Shown here: positions 45,194 through 55,800 of the stretch, piece after piece
Position numbering within the stretch: the first letter of the stretch is position 1
Layout of the letters: each line of letters opens with the position of its first letter
NCBI GenBank assembly: GCA_020747015.1
Contig: JAGTJM010000014.1
Span: forward strand, 682,001-746,000
DNA length: 64,000 nucleotides
Origin: Pyrenochaeta sp. MPI-SDFR-AT-0127
Lineage: Eukaryota > Ascomycota > Dothideomycetes > Pleosporales > Cucurbitariaceae
Direction of reading: 5' to 3'
The notes under the pieces: generated by a model
What the model saw: the letters and a program-made list of their open reading frames with translations, nothing else
What the model was told of the DNA's origin: nothing
Database searches by the model: none
Position numbers and translations under genes: made by a program

Positions 45194-45545
45194 GTAGCTT
45201 CATTAGACTTTGAATCTTAATCGCGCCGAGTTCTCGTCACATGAATCCTTAGATGCTGTTCGCTAAAGTCCATTCAGATGGACTTCTGTTCGTGTCATGA
45301 TGCGCCAAGACGCTAAAGCGGCGCGTCACTCGCACCTGCCTTGAGAGCTCCGACAACAGCTCCAGCTTCAGCAGCCTGTATCTCCAACGCCACTATCTAC
45401 GAAAATAAGCGTCACCTCTCACTGTCCTGGAACATCCCTGGAACCCCGCGCTGAAGAGTAAATTGAACAAAGCCTCTCTCACCTCACGTATTCGAAAACT
45501 ATCTGCCATCCACCAGCACCAAGTCGAGCTCGACCTTGATTCAAA
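45194..45545. other. Intergenic space upstream of UMP1
   Basis: A 352-bp spacer with the UMP1 promoter. No recognised site. Confidence 0.55.
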
Positions 45546-46154
45546 ATGGTAAGACTGCATCAATATCAAGTCCATGGCTTGCTTGAGTATTCCTCAAAAG
45601 GCTAACAAATATTCTAGTCCCTCCGCTTCGTCCCCAACAAAGCGCACCCCACCCAAAGCGCCCTCGAAACCTCGGCCCCCTCAGCACCAGGTGTGCACGA
45701 CACCCTACGCTCTCGTCTTGCACAAACTTCCGCAGCACCATCGGCCACTAGCTCCTCATCAACAGCTCCTGTAGCTCTCCAGTCTGCCCACCCGCTCGAG
45801 GCCCGCCTTGTCCAATGGCGCGAAACCCAGGACCGCTTGAAAATGGAAATGCTGAGGCGACAGTTTGGCATCGCGGAGCCTGTGCGTAGGGGTATGGAAC
45901 TTAAAATTGCAAGCGCTGGCGAGTGGAGACCGGCCGCACTAGGTGGCAGCAGTGGTGTGCACAGAGATATCCTTCAGGGAAGGGATTGTGAGATTGGTTG
46001 GGAGGATGTTTTCACAGGTGAGCTGAGGAGTCTATTCTTCATGGTCATGCTGGTCATAAAGTATGTACTAACAAGCACATGTGCAGGCAACGAGCTCCGG
46101 GAAGTGCCCGACTTCCATACGGAGATTGAGAATAAGATGAAGATGAACTGGTAG
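45546..46154 (+). CDS. UMP1: Proteasome maturation factor UMP1
   Basis: Exons 45546-45548, 45618-46017 and 46087-46154 give 156 residues. The first coding exon is the ATG alone, interrupted directly by GTAAGA. The join gives M-S-L-R-F-V-P, the typical UMP1 start. Family motifs follow: H-P-L-E-A-R-L-V-Q-W, M-E-M-L-R-R-Q-F-G-I-A-E-P-V-R-R-G-M-E-L-K-I, H-R-D-I-L-Q-G-R-D and W-E-D-V-F-T-G. UMP1 is a short-lived chaperone that rides on the half-20S proteasome and is degraded when the core particle closes. Intron 2 is 69 bp, in frame and free of stops, so its retention would insert 23 residues within the conserved C terminus rather than truncate the protein. Confidence 0.95.
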
Positions 46155-47114
46155 GATGGCATGTCCAGTCAAAGCTCGGCTTGAGACAGCGGGGAAGAAA
46201 AAGGCATCTTTGCATCAGCATAGAGGCGAACTAAGTCTGTCCGCCTCATGACGATATATGGCGTTAGCTTAGAACCATGGATCAATGAACGATATGATAC
46301 AGAATCACTACTATTGCGCTCTTACTGTTCGATCTGCTTTATGTGATCACACTAGCTTGAACACTTTGAACTAAACAACACTGCGAACTGTTAAGCTACA
46401 TCTCCTACCTATCGACATGGTTACGAGCCCACGTGTCCATCAAAGATCTCATTCGCATTCCTGGTATCAACATATCGAAGGAATTGTTTGCAGTCGTTCT
46501 GCCTCATTGCTATGGCACTTGATGCTAGACTCCTGATTTTCTAGAATTCCAAAAAACTCCCGAGCCGAGCCTCTCCCGTGCTGTGCAAGGGGGAATGCAA
46601 GCAACGCATGTTCTGTCCGCCCACCACTTATCGCCAGGGGAACATGCAGGGGCACATGTGCCTGAGAGGCCTTCAAAAACCGGGCGCGTTACGTCCTAGC
46701 GCATCCCAGGAGAACTCCATTTGGAGATGACAAATTGCAGACTGGTAACAACGCTGTGTATTTTCCTCCGGCCAGCAATCGCAGCGTCTTGAGGCTGTGT
46801 TCTCGGCTTGACGTCGACAGGTGACCAATTGCTTGGTTCTTGTGGAGACAGCGGGTCGTCCTTACCGCGTTTGCAAATTGCGGAGAACGGAGAACAAGGC
46901 GGCGGCAAGTTCCCACCCGTGCGGCCCATCATCCAAACTGCTGAGACATCCAGGACCATCTTATCACCACCACACCACGCTCCCCTCGCTGCCACGCCCA
47001 GCAACCGGTCCCCGAACTGCATCGTCTCTTCCTGGTAACACACTCGTCTTTTTGACTCGCTTGGCAGTGCGCAATCGCTTCATTGCCGCTTGCCGCGAGT
47101 AATCTCGACCAGCC
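46155..47114. other. Intergenic region, about 0.96 kb
   Basis: It holds the UMP1 3' end and the promoter of the ubiquitin-fold gene. Open frames in 46690-47100 are unsupported. Nothing else is recognised. Confidence 0.55.
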
Positions 47115-48284
47115 ATGGCTTCTTCAGCGGACCAGCCTTCAACGGCAGCACAGAGTACCCCACAACCAGCAGGTTCCGGGTCGCGGCCAGAGAGCCGCCA
47201 TGAACCGCTATCCTCGAGCCCAGTAGAGATGAGAACGCTTCCAGCATCCGCCGCTACCGCAGCACCTGCAACCAGCGCTGCGCAAATCCCAGACACACCC
47301 GCTACGGCCCCAACAGATGGCTCAATATCACATACTGCCGAAATCAAGCCTTCAGAGAACGTACAATCCGACTCTCCAACATCCGCCAAGCCCGCCCCTC
47401 CTTCCAACCTTGATCGCACAGAGACCGAGGCCATTGGACCTTCGACAGATACACCTGCAGCGAATCCCGATAACACAAATGGTCCAGTACTGGTGATAAT
47501 GCTGCTCCTCACTACAGGTGCTAGGCACCCGTATAAGATCGATGAGCGGTATCTAAAGAAGCGCAACGTCACGATAGAGGACATGGACCCCTACAACATT
47601 AGCGTCTACACACTCAAGGAGCTTATATGGCGAGACTGGCGTGAAGGTATGTCAAACACTGTTACTCTTTTATCACTAGTCGCAAAGAGCTGGGAGAGTT
47701 GTGCACATGCACACGGATATGACTCGAGCAATGCTGCTGGACAATCACATTACTCGGGGTTGCGGATGAACAACATCGGACGATACCCTCCTCTGGCGTT
47801 TTCGCCGCCTACGGCAACATTTTCCAGACACAGCCACACCGCGTTAGTCCATGTACAGGGAGGCTAACTTGATGTGCACACAGAATGGGAAGCTCGGCCC
47901 ACATCACCAAGCTCTATACGACTGATACATTTTGGTCGCATGTTGGACGATAAGTCGCCGCTGAAAGGTAAGCCCCTCGCATCTCGACCATCACGAATCT
48001 CTTGGCATGGCTTGTCCAATTGCTGGGCTATGTTTCCAATTGGTGGGATCGGCTATGTCTCGCAGCCTGCATATGCACGCCAAAGTCACAATAGGAATTC
48101 TTGTTGCAGTCACTGACTCTGAACAGACTGTCGATTCCAAACGGACACCCCGAATGTGGTTCACATGACAGTCAAGCCACAGGAGGTGGTTGACGATGAA
48201 GAAAACGCAAAAACTGGCAAAGGCGCGAATCGGAGAGATGGTGATGAAGAACCTACAGCTGGCTGTCGTTGCGTTATTTTATAG
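47115..48284 (+). CDS. Prenylated ubiquitin-fold protein (MUB/UBL3 type)
   Basis: Exons 47115-47646, 47884-47967 and 48127-48284 give 257 residues. The first 120 residues are low complexity (Ser/Thr/Pro/Ala). A ubiquitin-like domain follows: V-L-V-I-M-L-L-L-T-T-G-A-R-H-P-Y-K-I-D, T-L-K-E-L-I-W-R-D-W, I-R-L-I-H-F-G-R-M-L-D-D and V-V-H-M-T-V-K-P. The C terminus is G-C-R-C-V-I-L: C254-V-I-L is a CaaX box with Leu, a geranylgeranylation signal. C252 just before it could be palmitoylated. This fits the membrane-anchored ubiquitin-fold (MUB/UBL3) family rather than a conjugated modifier; there is no Gly-Gly tail. In plants MUBs recruit E2 enzymes to the plasma membrane; in animals UBL3 sorts proteins to vesicles. 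Introns are 237 and 159 bp, long for this window. Confidence 0.88.
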
Positions 48285-49099
48285 ACGTATTCGCCAGTCA
48301 TGCTAATTCCTGATTCAGAGTGTTTTCGTCCGCGATAACAGCTCAATCGGTCTATTTGAGACACTCAACGACCGGTCCAACAACGCTAATACGTGGAGCA
48401 AGCGAGCATCGGCACCACACTTTAAGTGCATCAACATGTTAAGAATGGGTTAGACTCACAAAGCACGCCGTTATTGAGCATCACGTAACCCCAGGCGGAA
48501 ACTGTCCTTACGAAGACGCCTCATCGTTGAACCGTAAAGCTTCATGGATAGGCTGTCGATCATTACTCTTATGTTTCTGATTTCTCGTCCACTTTTTCAT
48601 TAGTCTGTGCATATGGGTCTGCGAGTGGTTTGGTCTTGTCGTAGTCTCATCGAAGAGCTTGGCGTTTTTTTCTGTTGTTCACTGTACAAGTATGTCTCTA
48701 GGGAGGCACATATATTACCATGTCAAAGAAGACTAGTGGAAATAGACGCCGCATTTAAACTGTTCAATTAAGCTCCTCTACCAGCGACTAATAGCTCCAA
48801 AGGACATCTTGATCTGATACCAGCATTGTGCAAGTACGAAAATCGCAAATCTGTGCCAAATTCGACCAAAGAAAAGGCTTTGACCTCAATTAAGAACTGT
48901 TCCTCACGGGGTATGGATGGAACACAAATGTCGTGGATGAGCGTTGGAGCTTGGACCCTGTCGATTAAGCCGCATTTGCATGCCGTCATCGTTTAAGCTA
49001 GGTAACGTTGATCGCTACAACTCAAGCATACTTCCCCACAGCAAGCTGCCGTACACTAGTTGCCACCGTCTCAGCTGCTCAACCGCAGCTACAATCACT
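48285..49099. other. Intergenic region, about 0.8 kb
   Basis: It lies between two tandem plus-strand genes. The frame just before 49100 is open from an upstream ATG at 48980, which would add 40 residues to the next protein. No other feature. Confidence 0.55.
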
Positions 49100-50365
49100 A
49101 TGGTGCTGCAAGATGTAGATAATGCCGCTCCAGAGAGCTTCACCGATAACCCATACCCTTCCGAGAGCGATTCATATGCATCCTCATCCTCCTCCGGCGT
49201 CCGCTTCGATTCGACTTCTCTACCGCAACCATTGCCTGTCATAGGCTATTTCATGGGCTTCTCTGATCGCGCCGTACGCTTCAAAACCGAAACAACACTC
49301 AAATTCGCCGAACGCAAGCTAGGTCGCGAGCTCTACCCGGACGAATCCCAAGCTCTCGCATACCATATTTATCAACTTGAGCAAACCAAAAGCTACTTTG
49401 CTGCAACTGGTGCTGCTGCGGGCACGTGGCGATGGTACAATACATGGGATAAGATGAGGTACCCGTTCTACCAACCTAAGGTAGAGGATCTTAATCCGAA
49501 TAAGTTTGCCTTTATTCGGGGCCCAATGGCACAGTTCGCGAGACATACGTGGCGATTTTCGCTCTATGTGCTAGTTGCCGGTCAGATGGGAAATATTATT
49601 GGACAATTGATTGCGCAACCGCTTGCAGCGGTGAATACTTCCAAAGACCCAAAGCTGGAGCAGTTTGGCGTGGAATTGAAGGCTGCGGCGCACGCTGATG
49701 GGCAGAGAAATGCTCAACAGGGCCGAGAAATTGAGGACAGAAGACGAGAATTCCAAGAGCAAGTGCGAAATCGCCAGGGTGGAGGACCGTCACCGCAGGC
49801 AAGGTGGGGCAAGCAGCCACCCAAACAGAACGAGCATGATGACTCAAGTCCGACGGCTGGGAACGAGGCCTGGGGGTCGAGTAACACGGCATCTGAATCT
49901 TGGGAGAGCTTCTCGAATGATAGTTCACAGCCAGCACCACAGGGACAGTCAAGTCCTCCATCCTCTGATTCTTGGGCCCGCCGACCATCACCGAAACAAG
50001 CCTCGTCTTTACCCTTTGATGATGACGCATCTCCCACTGGAGGTTTATTTCAAGACGAAGTGAATAGCACACCGCCCCAGGGACAGCCTCAACCGCAGGG
50101 CAGGCCGGGTGAATCAACTTGGGATCGTCTTCGTCGTGGTGGCGCCCCGGCACCTATCCAGCGCGTTCAGCAGCCATCACGGCGAGCAGAGCCAGAGCGC
50201 AAGGAACAAAGAGAGGGCTCTACTCTAGGAGATTCTTATACCTTCGTAGAGGGTGATGAGGAAAGGAAAAGGGAGCGGGAGCGTGCGCAGCAAGAATTTG
50301 ATGATAGGCTGGAGAGAGAACGGCAAGGACGTGACTTCAATAGCGATGATAACAAGAGGTGGTAA
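49100..50365 (+). CDS. Conserved fungal protein of unknown function, possibly mitochondrial
   Basis: Intronless, 421 residues from the ATG at 49100; an upstream in-frame ATG at 48980 is less likely. The N half is ordered and looks conserved: I-G-Y-F-M-G-F-S-D-R-A-V-R-F-K-T-E, Y-H-I-Y-Q-L-E-Q-T-K-S-Y, a hydrophobic stretch A-A-T-G-A-A-A-G-T-W, and a second hydrophobic helix around L-Y-V-L-V-A-G-Q-M-G-N-I-I-G. The C half is long, disordered and Gln/Ser/Pro-rich, with repeated S-W (E-A-W-G-S-S, E-S-W-E-S-F, D-S-W-A-R) and an R/E-rich end. I do not recognise the family. Two short hydrophobic segments would fit an inner-membrane protein, but no clear presequence is seen. Confidence 0.75.
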   Translation: MVLQDVDNAAPESFTDNPYPSESDSYASSSSSGVRFDSTSLPQPLPVIGYFMGFSDRAVRFKTETTLKFAERKLGRELYPDESQALAYHIYQLEQTKSYFAATGAAAGTWRWYNTWDKMRYPFYQPKVEDLNPNKFAFIRGPMAQFARHTWRFSLYVLVAGQMGNIIGQLIAQPLAAVNTSKDPKLEQFGVELKAAAHADGQRNAQQGREIEDRRREFQEQVRNRQGGGPSPQARWGKQPPKQNEHDDSSPTAGNEAWGSSNTASESWESFSNDSSQPAPQGQSSPPSSDSWARRPSPKQASSLPFDDDASPTGGLFQDEVNSTPPQGQPQPQGRPGESTWDRLRRGGAPAPIQRVQQPSRRAEPERKEQREGSTLGDSYTFVEGDEERKRERERAQQEFDDRLERERQGRDFNSDDNKRW

Positions 50366-50764
50366 TCCGTTTAGACATCTTATGAGTTTTTGAGTGGCTT
50401 TTGTAAACTACGTTACTTTTAGCTTGTAAGTATTTTATATTAGCTTCAAATTGATCTTGTATGTATACATTCTGACATCAGTGATTGAACCAAGGATGAG
50501 GGGATCAACAGTGACCCCACTACCATTCACCATCACCGACCACTAGACATTCACCAATGACATGATTCGTTGGTTCCTATGGTCTAGGGAAGTTAAAGTA
50601 TCTTGAATTTTCCACAAATAACTATGTGTTATGGCCTACTTTTAGGCACCTACCTTCATCTTCATGTCGAGTTTCACTCATCCTCACTTGCCACCTGGTG
50701 CAACACTGCTGCAAACTTAACCCCCACAGAAGTAGCTTCTCCCTCTATTCAATAGGCACGTGTG
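50366..50764. other. Intergenic space
   Basis: A 399-bp AT-rich spacer between tandem genes. No recognised feature. Confidence 0.55.
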
Positions 50765-52156
50765 ATGGGCATGAATTCGAACAACCCGATCGCAGGACCA
50801 ACTACGCACGCCACAAACACTGAGCGTATGAAACTTGGCACGTCAATATCGATGTCTGGCCCCATTGCTTCAGCCTCAGCGTGCTGCCGATCAACAGATT
50901 GCCCGCACTCGCAGAGCTTCGAACTGGCTCACTCGAATTCAGACCACTTCTTCGAGTTACAGGATTGCGGAGGCATTGAGCCTGATGCGACCCTATCCCA
51001 GGGCATCTGCTATTGGAGGCGTCCGCCTTGGTGTTCGAATTGGAAGGAAGATGGACCAAATGCCAAAAAATACGAAGATTGCTTCAAACATCGGCAAGCT
51101 GAGGAGCACAGCGTACACGACTGCACATCTGGACGACCTCAATTCCACCAATTTATGGAGCTTGCGCCCGAGCTGCGGGAGCGCATTTACCGGTTTATAC
51201 TTGCGAGTGATGGGCCTATAAATCCACATCTCTGCGATACCAAGTTGGAATTCCACGACGATAGTCAGCCACGCCGCCACGGAGCTATTGGCGCTTTGCT
51301 CAGAATAACGCGTGTCTCGAAACAAGTGCGCGAAGAGTCTCTACCAGTCTTTTATTCTGTGAATACCTTTACGATTGGCAAAGATACCGCTACGTACTTT
51401 GATCGATTGGAGCATTTAGGTCGCTTCCATATGATCCGCCATGTGCGTTTTGACATCGATATGCGGAAGGAGAGCAGTACCGCGTTGACGTTGAGGAGCA
51501 TGAATCAGTTCATCAAGGAGGCGGAGGCTTATGAGGATTCGCTCACACTCAAGGACCAGACAATCAAAGAACCTGTTATCTTTCCCGGCACTGAGCACCA
51601 CTTGCACGCCCAGAGTATAGTCACAAAACGATCCGCAGCTGCCATTGTAGGCGAGTCCTTCGCCTCTTTGACAGACCACCCACAATATCTCGCCGGCGGA
51701 GTCTCCGAGCTAAGCGCTCTCATCGTGCTCCGAAAGCTCAAAACTACTTTCTCTTCGAGCAGTGGCGTGCAGACGACAAAGCTCGTGCTCCCCGTTCCTC
51801 GAGCAGACATCTTCACACAATACGATTCGCTAAAGTGGTTCCCAACCGTATGCTACGGCTTGGGCATTGACCTGCACTTTGTCGAGAACATCCCGTTTGA
51901 CTGTGCTGGCCAGGGCTTTTTCACGCTGACCTGGCATCAGAAATACCAGAAGAAGGACTTTGCTTCCAAGGCGCTCGGCGATGCGTCTAACGATATGGTC
52001 CGTCACGTGGATGTTCAGAGCCGTCTTCTCGAGCTCTTTCCTGATTTGGAGAGTATGCCCCGGCCCCGTGTCAATACGTATTATAGATATGGCTGTGATG
52101 GGGAGCTGCGTGCGTGGTATAGTGTTCCTACTGAGGGCGGTGGGATTCGGGGATAA
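50765..52156 (+). CDS. 2EXR/F-box-like fungal protein
   Basis: Intronless, 463 residues from the first ATG (the open frame starts one codon earlier at GTG). After about 125 poorly structured residues with scattered Cys and Trp comes F-H-Q-F-M-E-L-A-P-E-L-R-E-R-I-Y-R-F-I-L. This is the helix-loop typical of 2EXR and F-box-like proteins in filamentous fungi. L-L-R-I-T-R-V-S-K-Q-V-R-E-E-S-L-P-V-F-Y-S-V-N-T-F follows, the second conserved block. These proteins are numerous and mostly uncharacterised; some act as substrate receptors of SCF ubiquitin ligases. A Skp1-binding role is not shown here. The start is uncertain, since the N-terminal region lacks conserved motifs. Confidence 0.72.
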   Translation: MGMNSNNPIAGPTTHATNTERMKLGTSISMSGPIASASACCRSTDCPHSQSFELAHSNSDHFFELQDCGGIEPDATLSQGICYWRRPPWCSNWKEDGPNAKKYEDCFKHRQAEEHSVHDCTSGRPQFHQFMELAPELRERIYRFILASDGPINPHLCDTKLEFHDDSQPRRHGAIGALLRITRVSKQVREESLPVFYSVNTFTIGKDTATYFDRLEHLGRFHMIRHVRFDIDMRKESSTALTLRSMNQFIKEAEAYEDSLTLKDQTIKEPVIFPGTEHHLHAQSIVTKRSAAAIVGESFASLTDHPQYLAGGVSELSALIVLRKLKTTFSSSSGVQTTKLVLPVPRADIFTQYDSLKWFPTVCYGLGIDLHFVENIPFDCAGQGFFTLTWHQKYQKKDFASKALGDASNDMVRHVDVQSRLLELFPDLESMPRPRVNTYYRYGCDGELRAWYSVPTEGGGIRG

Positions 52157-52894
52157 GATGGATAGTTTTCGGTGCAGTTGCTATGATACTGCGTGTTTAG
52201 ACTGGGTGGCGAAAATATTCAGGCCGATGGTTGTGCAGCGGATGGGTCGTGGTGAGAAACTCTTAAACACAAAGACACGATAATGAATCACAGAAGAATG
52301 CACTTGTGGTAGCATGGATTAAATTTGGTATTATGATTTCATTTGTTCTTTCATTCTTATGTGTATCATTTTCCTCCTTTACTGCATGCTCATCCATGCA
52401 AGAAAGCTCCACCCAACCCAATCGACCGTCTAGAGAGGAGATGGTATATCCAGGGTATTGTACAGTCAACCAAAACGACCGCGCAGATGCAATGCCACAG
52501 GAAACACCATGCCACAAGAGAGATAGAGTATAAATCCCAAAGACCACCTAAGTGCCGCCAATCAGGCTGGCCACCGCCATTAGATATGCGCCATCCAGCC
52601 AGTCCAACCACCAGCTCCCCCTTGCAGCTGTGGGATATCTTTGCTCGCTTATAAACCAGAATAAACGCCGTCGCTTTTACATAAGAAACCCGAAAATGTA
52701 GAAGCGACCAGTTAAAACAAATGTTAAATAAAGCCCAGCTGCGCCATCGGATGATAGTTGTCCGAGGAGTGCAGGAGCATTTTCGAAAATTCTTTTTGAT
52801 GATTCGGCCGTCGCAAAAATAGAAAGTAGAAGGTATATGATCTAAGCCCAAGGGGACGGTGAAACGAATCGAAAGTAAACCGGATATCGTGCAA
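52157..52894. other. Convergent intergenic region, about 0.74 kb
   Basis: It holds the 3' ends of the 2EXR-like and CYA5-type genes. Overlapping short frames on both strands are not credible. Nothing else is recognised. Confidence 0.55.
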
Positions 52895-55800
52895 CTAAGC
52901 AGCGATCTCAGGAACGGGCGCACGACCACCACCGACAAGCTCGAGGATCTTGCCAGCGACAGCAGCGGGATACCCGCGGGACAGGCCTTCATTGACCACG
53001 GTCATAGCGGAAGCGCGATCCTCAACGGCCATATACGCACGGGTCATAGCCTCATAGGTGCTGGGCTCGCGCCTGCTCACCGAAACAGATTCGTAAATGG
53101 CTTTCGCCTTTCCGATGTTGTTCGCAAGAGCCCAGCCATGAATGAGTGAGTTGGCAATATAAGGAGTCATCTCAACTCCTCGGGCTCGCATGTCCTGGAG
53201 TATAGGCTCTGTATCGGCGATCTGGTGGTTGGCAACCATAGATTCGAAGAGTGCCTGATACAGACAGGCTTGAGGACGGATACGACTATCAGCGAGCACA
53301 GTATCAAAGAGCCTACGGGCGCCTTCCATATCATGCATAACGCAACCCTTGGCATGAATCAAAGAGGAGTAATGTACAGCCTCTGGGACAGCGCCAGCGC
53401 TGCGGACCTGCTCGAGCACCTTCTCGGCAGCCTCCATGTCGACCGGCTCCAACGTGGCGTAGGTATCGATCAAAAGCTTGTACGTGTGTGTTGTTGGCTC
53501 GATGCGCTTCGCGCGCATGCGTTCGTAGTAGTTAAGGACCTTGCTGCGATCACGCTTGGTGGTCAAGAAGAACTGCATCATGCTGTGGTATGGTGCAGGG
53601 CGAGGTTTGTAATTAGGCATGCTCTCCATTTCTTCGAACAACTCTTCCGCAAACTTCTCGTCACTGACACGGCACAATGCATTAACAATGGTACCGTAGG
53701 TGACGGACGTAGGGCGGATGCCTAGGTTGCGCATCTCCGAGAAGTAGAAGAGGCAGTCGTCGATGCGGCGAGCTTTTCCAAGTTTACCGATCAGAGCGTT
53801 ATAGAGAAATGATGACGGCTCGACACCCTCAGACTTAGCGCGAAGGAAGATCTTGACAGCCTCAGTGGCTTCATCGAACGTCTTTGTCGACTCCTTAAGC
53901 GTGGTTATGTAGAGACCGAATGTGTTAGCTGTTGGGGCAGCGCCCATTTCGAGAAGATCTTGGTGATAACGACCAGCAAGATCGCGCTGACCGCAGGTGA
54001 GGCAAGCAGCGACCATGGCATCCAAGATGGTAACCCAACCGTATCGTACAATACGATACTGGGGCAGAAGAGGGACATCCTGTTTAGCAAGGTTGAGAAT
54101 ATCATGGGCTAGGTTCAGGCGATCTTCCTTTGCAGCAGCGGTGATAAGCTTAGCATAGGTAAAGAATCGAGGGTGACGACCAGCTCGGCGCATGTTCTTG
54201 AATTTCATCAAAGCCTCATTAAGGTGAGATGATGAACGTCCATGAGTCTTCTCCAGCAGCTCCGTGATGGCGACGGAGCCCTTGTTGTCAGTCGACGCAG
54301 CATACGGATCATACTGATCTTCGAATGTAGGGGCTGCAGGTGTTGCAGGCGCTTGAACAGGGTAGGCTGCAAAAGGTGCAGGTGAATACATCGCCTCTGG
54401 GGCAGGATGCTTGTAGCTGTACCATCGGTGCTGAAGTTCTCCCCGATCGAGCTTGACAAGGACTTTCTCAACAAGACCGGATGTAGTCTTGTTTACTGGC
54501 GTGCCGGTGGCGGTAATGACTTCCAGCAAGTGGGCGAATCGAGCAGCATGGGCAATATCTGTTTCCGCCTCCTGGAGAATGATTCCAGACTGGACTTGCA
54601 TCAAGAGCGTGATGTCCTCGAAACTGAGTTGAGCGATGGCCTCAGGTCCCATACCAGCAAGTAGGTGGTGAGCAACTGGGGTGACTAGGCCACCGTTCTC
54701 AATCATCGACCACATCAACTCCATGCTAGCCCGCGGTGGAAGGAAGATCCCACGCTTCATCATGAAGTGACCCATAACCTCGATAGCCTCATCTATGTGC
54801 TCAACGATCTCCATCTTGGCTTGATTAGAAGCAGATTGAGAGTCCCGAATACGAGCAAACATCTGGCGGCCCTGGCGAAGAGCGCGCTCTGCGTGACCAC
54901 TTCCAATCAATGCAATGCTATGCATGGCAGTGGGCTCGATGAAATCAGGCTTCGTAGGTGAGAGTTCGAGCATCCTCCAGAAAACTTCGGCAGCCTCAAT
55001 GTTTCCATTGCGAATATGCATAGCCCCCATTGCCATCGCAGGTCGAGCCAGATCAACCTCTGCGGGAAGGTCATCGAAGGCTTCGGTGGCAACCTCAATA
55101 GCATCGCGATCCGCCGCCTTTATACAGATAGCAGCCATGGCAATATGACGTGCCTGCGGGCTGAGACACTCGGTAGCATGGATGTAAGCTTCCTGGAAGG
55201 AACCGTTCTTCAACCATTCCGGCAGGTAAGCCTTCAAACTAACGATGTCGCGAACAGAAGTGATGTCTTCAGGAGTGGCGAGAGCGCTCTCAATTTTGGA
55301 GAGAAATTTTCGTCCTCCCTCAAAGCGGTCGCAGGTAGCATATGCCTTGATAAGGGCGGCGTATACATCGTTGTCTTTCCGGACGACGTCAACCAAGCCG
55401 TTATCATTGGAGATTGCGAGTGCCTTGTATTCATCATAGCACTCAACCGCACTCCTCAAATCACCAGACTTTCCGAAAGCCTGGATCATCGCCACGAACA
55501 TATCCGCAGGCGGAGTCACACTTTGAGACTCCATATGGGAATAAATTCGTACCATGTCCTCGACACGCTCGCCCTCTGCACATGCGGTGACCAACAAACG
55601 GTAAGTCTTTTCCGAGAACGTGCGGTTAGATTCAACATTGACTGCGGCATCGAAGAGCTTGACGGCAACTGAGAGCGATCCATCTTCGGACAGGATCGCG
55701 TAGTCCGTCTCGTTCGATTGGAGCATGAACATGCCCTCCTCCTCCATCCCGCCAAAGCGAAGTCGCTTCTCTTCTAGGCCTTGCTTCAGAGATACCACTT

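Noticed and set aside
46964..47584. 206-codon frame antisense to the ubiquitin-fold gene
   Set aside because: Mirror of the low-complexity Ser/Thr/Ala codons of the real gene on the other strand.
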